Source: Stictocephala bisonia
Taxonomy: Eukaryota; Arthropoda; Insecta; Hemiptera; Membracidae
NCBI GenBank assembly: GCA_035578905.1
Contig: JAQJVL010000112.1
Location: 2,010,104-2,074,103, forward strand
Direction of reading: 5' to 3'
DNA: 64,000 nt
Positions 60,601 through 64,000 of this stretch are shown piece by piece. The notes under the pieces were generated by a model. It did no database searches, was not told the DNA's origin, and saw only the letters and a list, made by a program, of their open reading frames with translations. Position 1 is the first letter of the stretch, and the number at the start of each line of letters is the position of its first letter. A program made the position numbers and the translations under genes.

Positions 60601-63595
60601 CGATGGTATATGAATCATATCAGTTGATACACATTTTCATATTCTAAAAGATAAAAAGCGTGACTAGTACATTATTGACGGGTCACCCGTTGACTGCCGG
60701 TTTAATCACAACAAAAGTCAACATGTCAGACCTGTTATTGCCGGTTTGAGGGTTATACATTACAAAATCATCTATTAAGCCAAGCATAGTAAAAAATTAA
60801 ATATCTAAACCTAATTTTTTTTAACTAAGTACTTTAAAATGAAATAAAACACCACTGTAGTGTTTAAGTATGCATTATATTAAAAAATGTAAAAAAATAA
60901 GTTAATGTTGTATATTACAACAATGAACAAATTTATAGATGCAAATTAAATTTTCCCCTGCACCATGTGTAAAGGTGATTCATACTTAAGACAATATTTG
61001 AACAACTCTATTGGTGATTTAAAAAATACATCATTGAGATAAAAAATAATAATTAACTGTTGCGTCTAATGACGCTGATGCTGTTAGCTCTGGGGCATTT
61101 CAGAAATGACGTGAACTGACGTTGCCTAGGCAAAGTTTAACTTTATAGTCATAGTAAAATCTAAAATGTTAATATTATAACAATAGATAACACCAATAAA
61201 ACATTCATATTTAATATTTTATTTCACTTAAAAAAAAAAAAAAATGGGTCTATATTGAGGACATTACCATTATGTAATGCATCCTGGTTTGAATTTCCTG
61301 TCACAACTGGTCTGATGGTAATGGTGGTAGGATGAGTGCTGAAGTCAGGGGAATGACATGAGGGGTTCAAGAGAATTGAATTAAAGCATATTTGACTCCA
61401 TTCAATAGTTAATTGGCTAGCATTAGGGAAAAATTAAGCGTTAACTATATGGGGATAAAATTCTAAATTCAAATATGTAATTGTATATATGGAGCCATGC
61501 ATTGTGGTGGAGGAGTGAGTGTTGGATGGCAAAGATAAGCTATTTTAATGGGCAGCATCACTCTTGCTCCGTTGTCAGTAATGTTCAGTGTTCCATCCAA
61601 CAGTTCAGCCATCCAATGGATGGACCATCATGAAACAACACTACACTTAGTTAGATAATAATGGAAAATCTCAATTCCATTTCTTTTTTTTTCCAAAATA
61701 ATCAAAATCAACTTTTGTTTTAATACCATTGTTTTTTGAATTAGTCAGCCTTGGATTCAGGACCTCTGAATTTTAAAAACTTTAGCTTCTATTCATGAAT
61801 CCAGGTCATGCTAAGTTTCTAAGATACATTTTCCAATCCGTTGATCCACAGCATCCACTGCAATTACCACATACCAAGGTTAGTAAATACAGCTACCACG
61901 AATCCACATCAAGTTCAAGGTACTTACAGACAGATGATGCCCACTTGATGTAAAGCATCGACAGCAGTAAGAATCTGGGACGCCCAGTGTCGAACAGTTT
62001 CTTCTGCAATACCAGCGCCCTCCACATCTAACTGGCACCACTGAGGGGCTGCGTCTGGCCCTACGGAGCTTAGTGGAGATGATCCCTGTTCCACAAATAA
62101 TGTAAGTAGAAACTCAAAATAATATAAAAAAAACTTAGAACCATATGAAATATGTACATCCATTTATATTATCAATCAAAAATGCTCATCGCAGGCAAAA
62201 CATTTTTATTAATATGCAGTCTTCTCAAGAGTTGGAAGTTGGTTTTGGAGACCTCAAGGCTCAGTATCAGGCTCCCTTCTTTTTCTAATAAGTATAAATA
62301 ATTCCCCAAATACAGTACCCTCAACTAAAATTTTAATGCAGATGAAGCTACTTTTTTCAGCTCAAATAAAAATGTCAAACATCTTTACAAATTAAAACAA
62401 GATGCCCTTTTCCTGCCTCTAACTGGTTTAAAAATAACAGATTTTGTCTGAATGAAGCCAACTCTCAATCAATTCTCTTTAGTTCTAACCTACACCTCAA
62501 CTTCAGTTCCAAAGTCATAATTCTACTTCAATAAAATTTCTAGGCATTCATAGAGATAGTAATTTTACATGGGGACATCATATTGATTTCATTACTGCAA
62601 GGTTATCTAAAACCACCTACCTCTTGAGACATGTCACAAAATGTTTTGAAATTAACCACGTTAGAACTGCCTATTTTCAATGTATCATTAGATATGGTTA
62701 GCTTCTGTGGGGTAATTGTTCTAGAATAGATGCAATTTTGTTTTTACAAAAGAATCTACCAGAATATTGACTAACGCAAACTTCATGGATCACTGTAAAC
62801 CACTTTATATTCAGTCCAAAATTCTAACCTTACAGTAGTTAATCTTTACTTATTTAAACTTATTACATACATATTAAATAACCAAAATTTGCTAAGTCTT
62901 CATGAACACAATTAAAGCACCAGAAAAAAGTGTAGTCCTAAATGATAATCTCAAGTTGAGTGAATTGCAAAACAGTCATATTGTTACATCCCTTAAGGCG
63001 TATAGTGAAATAATTAATTGCATATGCGAGGATAATTCAATTATAAAACTTATTTTCAAAAAGAAGTCTTATGATTGGCTTATACAACATTCCTTTTTAG
63101 TTGGAACTGTACACAAGATGTTGCTGATAAATATTCATTGTCAAAAGGCAAATAAAATTTATTTATTTATACATTAAATATATTACATATGAACTTTATA
63201 ATTAATTTTGGACAAGGAGTAAACACTAGGAACTAAGAAGAATGGCATTACTCCACTTTTACGATGAGGAATAAACCTTAATAAGAAGTAACAAATTGTT
63301 ATTGGTCATAACGTACTCTTAGTGTTCAACCTTTTTTTGGATTTACCTTGGAGCTGATGTAAGGCTGTAGTCGACTGATGTCCAAAGACTTTCCAGACGA
63401 TACAGACCCAATGTCAGAGTCACCTTCCACTGTGAGCCTTGTTGCTGATTTAGGCTCACATTCTACAGCTAACCTAGTCACTGGTTTCTGACTTGTAGGC
63501 TCACAATCCACTCCCATCCTGCTGATTACACTTTCACTCTCCAACAGTGTGGCGTCAACTGACTGCAGTAGCCGCTGAGCATGTTCTACCAAGTC
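51473..63595 (-). CDS. RPS6KC1: RPS6KC1-like kinase-domain protein (3' part, 5 exons)
   Basis: Five minus-strand exons join in phase: 63347-63595, 61928-62085, 60227-60434, 56086-56181 and 51473-51601. They encode a linker, then the C-terminal kinase domain of the ribosomal S6 kinase delta-1 family, known for PX and MIT domains, endosomal PI3P binding and sphingosine kinase interaction. Landmarks are VRHWASQILTAVDALHQ, CLDLNPENLLL at the catalytic loop, APELMSIFPVT..ADWWSLGTLLYQLLTGQ, and RYDPNERLGAG..EEIKSHPFF near the C-terminus. The HRD arginine is Leu, and the DFG motif is not recognisable (LTYFCSF). That suggests a pseudokinase, as proposed for the vertebrate protein. The PX and MIT exons lie beyond the window. 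Introns are full of transposons. RPS6KL1-type is the alternative name. Confidence 0.88.
51740..51895. mobile_element. SINE, diverged copy
   Basis: Shares CAACTGAGCT, a CACACAGGCCTGCAGGTCC-like block and ATGTCAACTGG with the copy at 55415-55575. The tRNA-like head is decayed. Intronic. Confidence 0.55.
53671..54004. repeat. 37-bp minisatellite, 9 copies
   Basis: The unit TTACATGAGTGAATATACAG plus GTCTGTCCGCAAGCCAT recurs every 37 bp. It is continuous with the C-terminal coding end of the minus-strand LINE fragment, whose last codons form the unit's start. Confidence 0.95.
54005..55140 (-). mobile_element. LINE reverse-transcriptase fragment
   Basis: The minus strand shows SRGVPQGSVLGLFLFILCTN (RT palm) near 54840, then after frame breaks YYAVVNSHIRYGLNVWGG and ANLNKVLVFQKKAL near 54300-54420, then VINSLPQDLKDMKGNNLKKL near 54010-54070. 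The order is that of a Jockey/CR1-type ORF2 C-terminal half. Stops and frameshifts are many. It lies in an intron of the RPS6KC1-like gene. Confidence 0.85.
55415..55575 (+). mobile_element. tRNA-derived SINE
   Basis: An A-box-like CAGCTCAGTGGTTGAGG (55421) and a perfect B box GGTTCGAATCC (55462-55472) are present. The 11 bases at 55421-55431 pair perfectly with 55473-55483. The T-arm stem does not pair, so it is not a working tRNA. The tail shares the AGGCCTGC block with the copy at 51740. Confidence 0.7.
55677..55730. repeat. Single unit of the 36-bp minisatellite family
   Basis: Read on the minus strand, CCCATACACGTGCAGTGG then TATTGACCCACCCGCC matches the unit tandemly repeated at 19297-20240. 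Only one to one and a half units are present. Confidence 0.6.
56086..56181 (-). CDS. RPS6KC1: RPS6KC1-like exon d
   Basis: Exactly 32 codons, phase 0 at both ends. Acceptor ATTTTAG, donor GTAAGT-like. Encodes SLSSYYPSGIFCHTILHIPD then TISVEARSLLKE. Confidence 0.9.
56598..56670 (+). repeat. 73-bp segment, inverted partner at 58050-58122
   Basis: Begins ACTCTGGTCTTGATAGAAT and matches the reverse complement of 58050-58122 at 72 of 73 positions. It lies within the Tigger element; the partner lies outside it. Confidence 0.92.
57067..57237 (+). pseudogene. Tigger transposase N-terminal fragment
   Basis: Fifty-six codons starting MLSAPKRTYKTLTSEEKIAA contain the helix-turn-helix of the CENP-B N-terminal/pogo family (KGRKKKSEIAKDFGIPPNTL). 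The frame ends in a lysine run and a stop, where an internal deletion removed the rest, including the DDE catalytic domain. An upstream in-frame ATG at 57001 is possible but lies outside the conserved part. It is a relic, though the DNA-binding module itself is uninterrupted. Confidence 0.85.
58050..58122 (-). repeat. 73-bp segment, inverted partner at 56598-56670
   Basis: Begins ATTCCCTCTTTTCCAATCC. The flanks do not match Tigger sequence, so only this segment is shared. Confidence 0.92.
58123..60226. other. Intron of the RPS6KC1-like gene, nothing further seen
   Basis: AT-rich intron DNA. No further exon is needed here because exons c and d join in phase. Confidence 0.55.
60227..60434 (-). 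CDS. RPS6KC1: RPS6KC1-like exon c (catalytic loop to APE helix)
   Basis: Acceptor TTACAG before 60434, donor GTATTT after 60227. The two bases carried over from exon b complete the Leu codon of CLDLNPENLLL. The exon contains the catalytic Asp and Asn, the APE-type APELM and DWWSLG. It ends in phase 0. Confidence 0.92.
60435..61927. other. Intron of the RPS6KC1-like gene
   Basis: AT-rich. GC-richer words near 60675-60750 and 61056-61130 (GACGGGTCACCCGTTGAC; TGACGTGAACTGACGTTGCC) may be transposon ends but could not be paired. Confidence 0.45.
61928..62085 (-). CDS. RPS6KC1: RPS6KC1-like exon b (kinase helix before catalytic loop)
   Basis: Acceptor GGAACAG before 62085, donor GTAAGT after 61928. 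Ends in phase 2. It encodes QWCQLDVEGAGIAEETVRHW and ASQILTAVDALHQVGIIC, the helix that precedes the catalytic loop. Confidence 0.85.
62221..63180 (+). mobile_element. LINE ORF2 3' fragment
   Basis: The plus strand, across several frames, shows VGFGDLKAQYQAPFFFLISI (decayed VPQGSVLGP block), FLGIHRDSNFTWGHHIDFIT, LSKTTYLLRHVTKCF and SYDWLIQHSF at the C-terminus. This is a Jockey/CR1-type RT and thumb region, full of stops. It is a different family from the fragment at 54005-55140. It is intronic, antisense to the host gene. Confidence 0.8.
63347..63595 (-). CDS. RPS6KC1: RPS6KC1-like exon a (linker)
   Basis: Acceptor ACTAG before 63595 and donor AAG/GTAAAT after 63347. 83 codons in phase 0, starting DLVEHAQRLLQSVDATLLES and ending LDISRLQPYISSK. 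Acidic, Ser-rich linker upstream of the kinase core. Confidence 0.75.
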
Positions 63596-64000
63596 CTAGT
63601 AAACAGAAGAGTGCAGTGACTTATACAATAAGTCATTTACTTATAGTTATTTACAATATCGAGATTTACTTGTACAATAAGTAATATGTAAATCTCAATC
63701 AGTGACTAGAATTCACATGTCATACACTGACATGTGTTTTATGTTTATTGCATTCAAAATTTATTCTACTTAATTATATACACAGGATACACATTTATTC
63801 TATATTTATCATATCTCAAATTTCATAATTCATTCTTGGACCTCAAATGAGTACTGCTGATCCAAGAATGTTAAAAGGATTGCTTATTTTTAATTTTAAA
63901 AGACTATTTAAAATACAAGGTTTGAAAAAAAAAATTAAAAAGTGACTGGTTGAACAATTCCAAAATATTGCTGGTCTGAAATCATGTTGTGAACTGGAAT
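63596..64000. other. Intron upstream of exon a
   Basis: AT-rich. Presumably intron leading to 5' exons outside the window. Confidence 0.5.

Noticed and set aside
60672..61135. Possible further TTAA element
   Set aside because: GC-rich terminal-like words are present on both sides but do not form inverted repeats.

Overview
The window reads as AT-rich, gene-poor, transposon-laden arthropod nuclear DNA, most likely from an insect. Supporting signs are a short TTAGG-type telomeric tract, an insect-expanded EcKL/CHK kinase-like gene, intron-split genes, CR1/Jockey-like LINEs, piggyBac, Tigger and hAT elements, and abundant minisatellites. The species cannot be fixed from sequence alone; a hemipteran is my guess.

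Two protein-coding genes are well supported. An intact, uninterrupted 400-codon ecdysteroid-kinase-like gene lies at 41266-42468 (+). The 3' part of an RPS6KC1-type gene (ribosomal S6 kinase delta-1 like) occupies 51473-63595 on the minus strand as five phase-compatible exons, and its 5' end lies beyond the window. A third, unrecognised gene is suggested by two minus-strand exons (17464-17618 and 15732-15973) whose splice phases agree; the first carries a signal-peptide-like segment.

Layout: 1-5378 holds a TTAA MITE and a SINE-like block. 5379-7082 is a 71-bp satellite. 7816-8370 is a LINE remnant plus a 43-bp minisatellite. 10544-15064 is a nest of elements, including a deleted piggyBac-like copy and a LINE endonuclease fragment. 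15732-17618 is the candidate gene, with a snap-back Penelope-like insertion in its intron. 18296-20900 contains decayed repeats, a 36-bp array and a telomere-like tract. 21647-23483 is a second piggyBac relic. 25264-30460 holds two large tandem arrays with a second snap-back element between them. 31121-38585 contains more minisatellites and a non-autonomous hAT. 38880-39842 is a near 1-kb imperfect palindrome upstream of the kinase-like gene. 44500-46920 has a TTAA MITE, a decayed minisatellite and a TA-flanked hairpin. 46921-49533 is a nearly complete but broken piggyBac. 51473-64000 is the RPS6KC1-like gene, whose introns are stuffed with SINEs, LINEs, a Tigger and minisatellites.

The most unusual signal is a hammerhead-ribozyme-like arrangement inside the snap-back element at 17098-17331. 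A diverged second example at 18296-18345 keeps the predicted helices by different base pairs. This is a hypothesis: one extra nucleotide sits between the core and stem II in both copies. There is no CRISPR array, convincing functional tRNA, rRNA or operon structure here.
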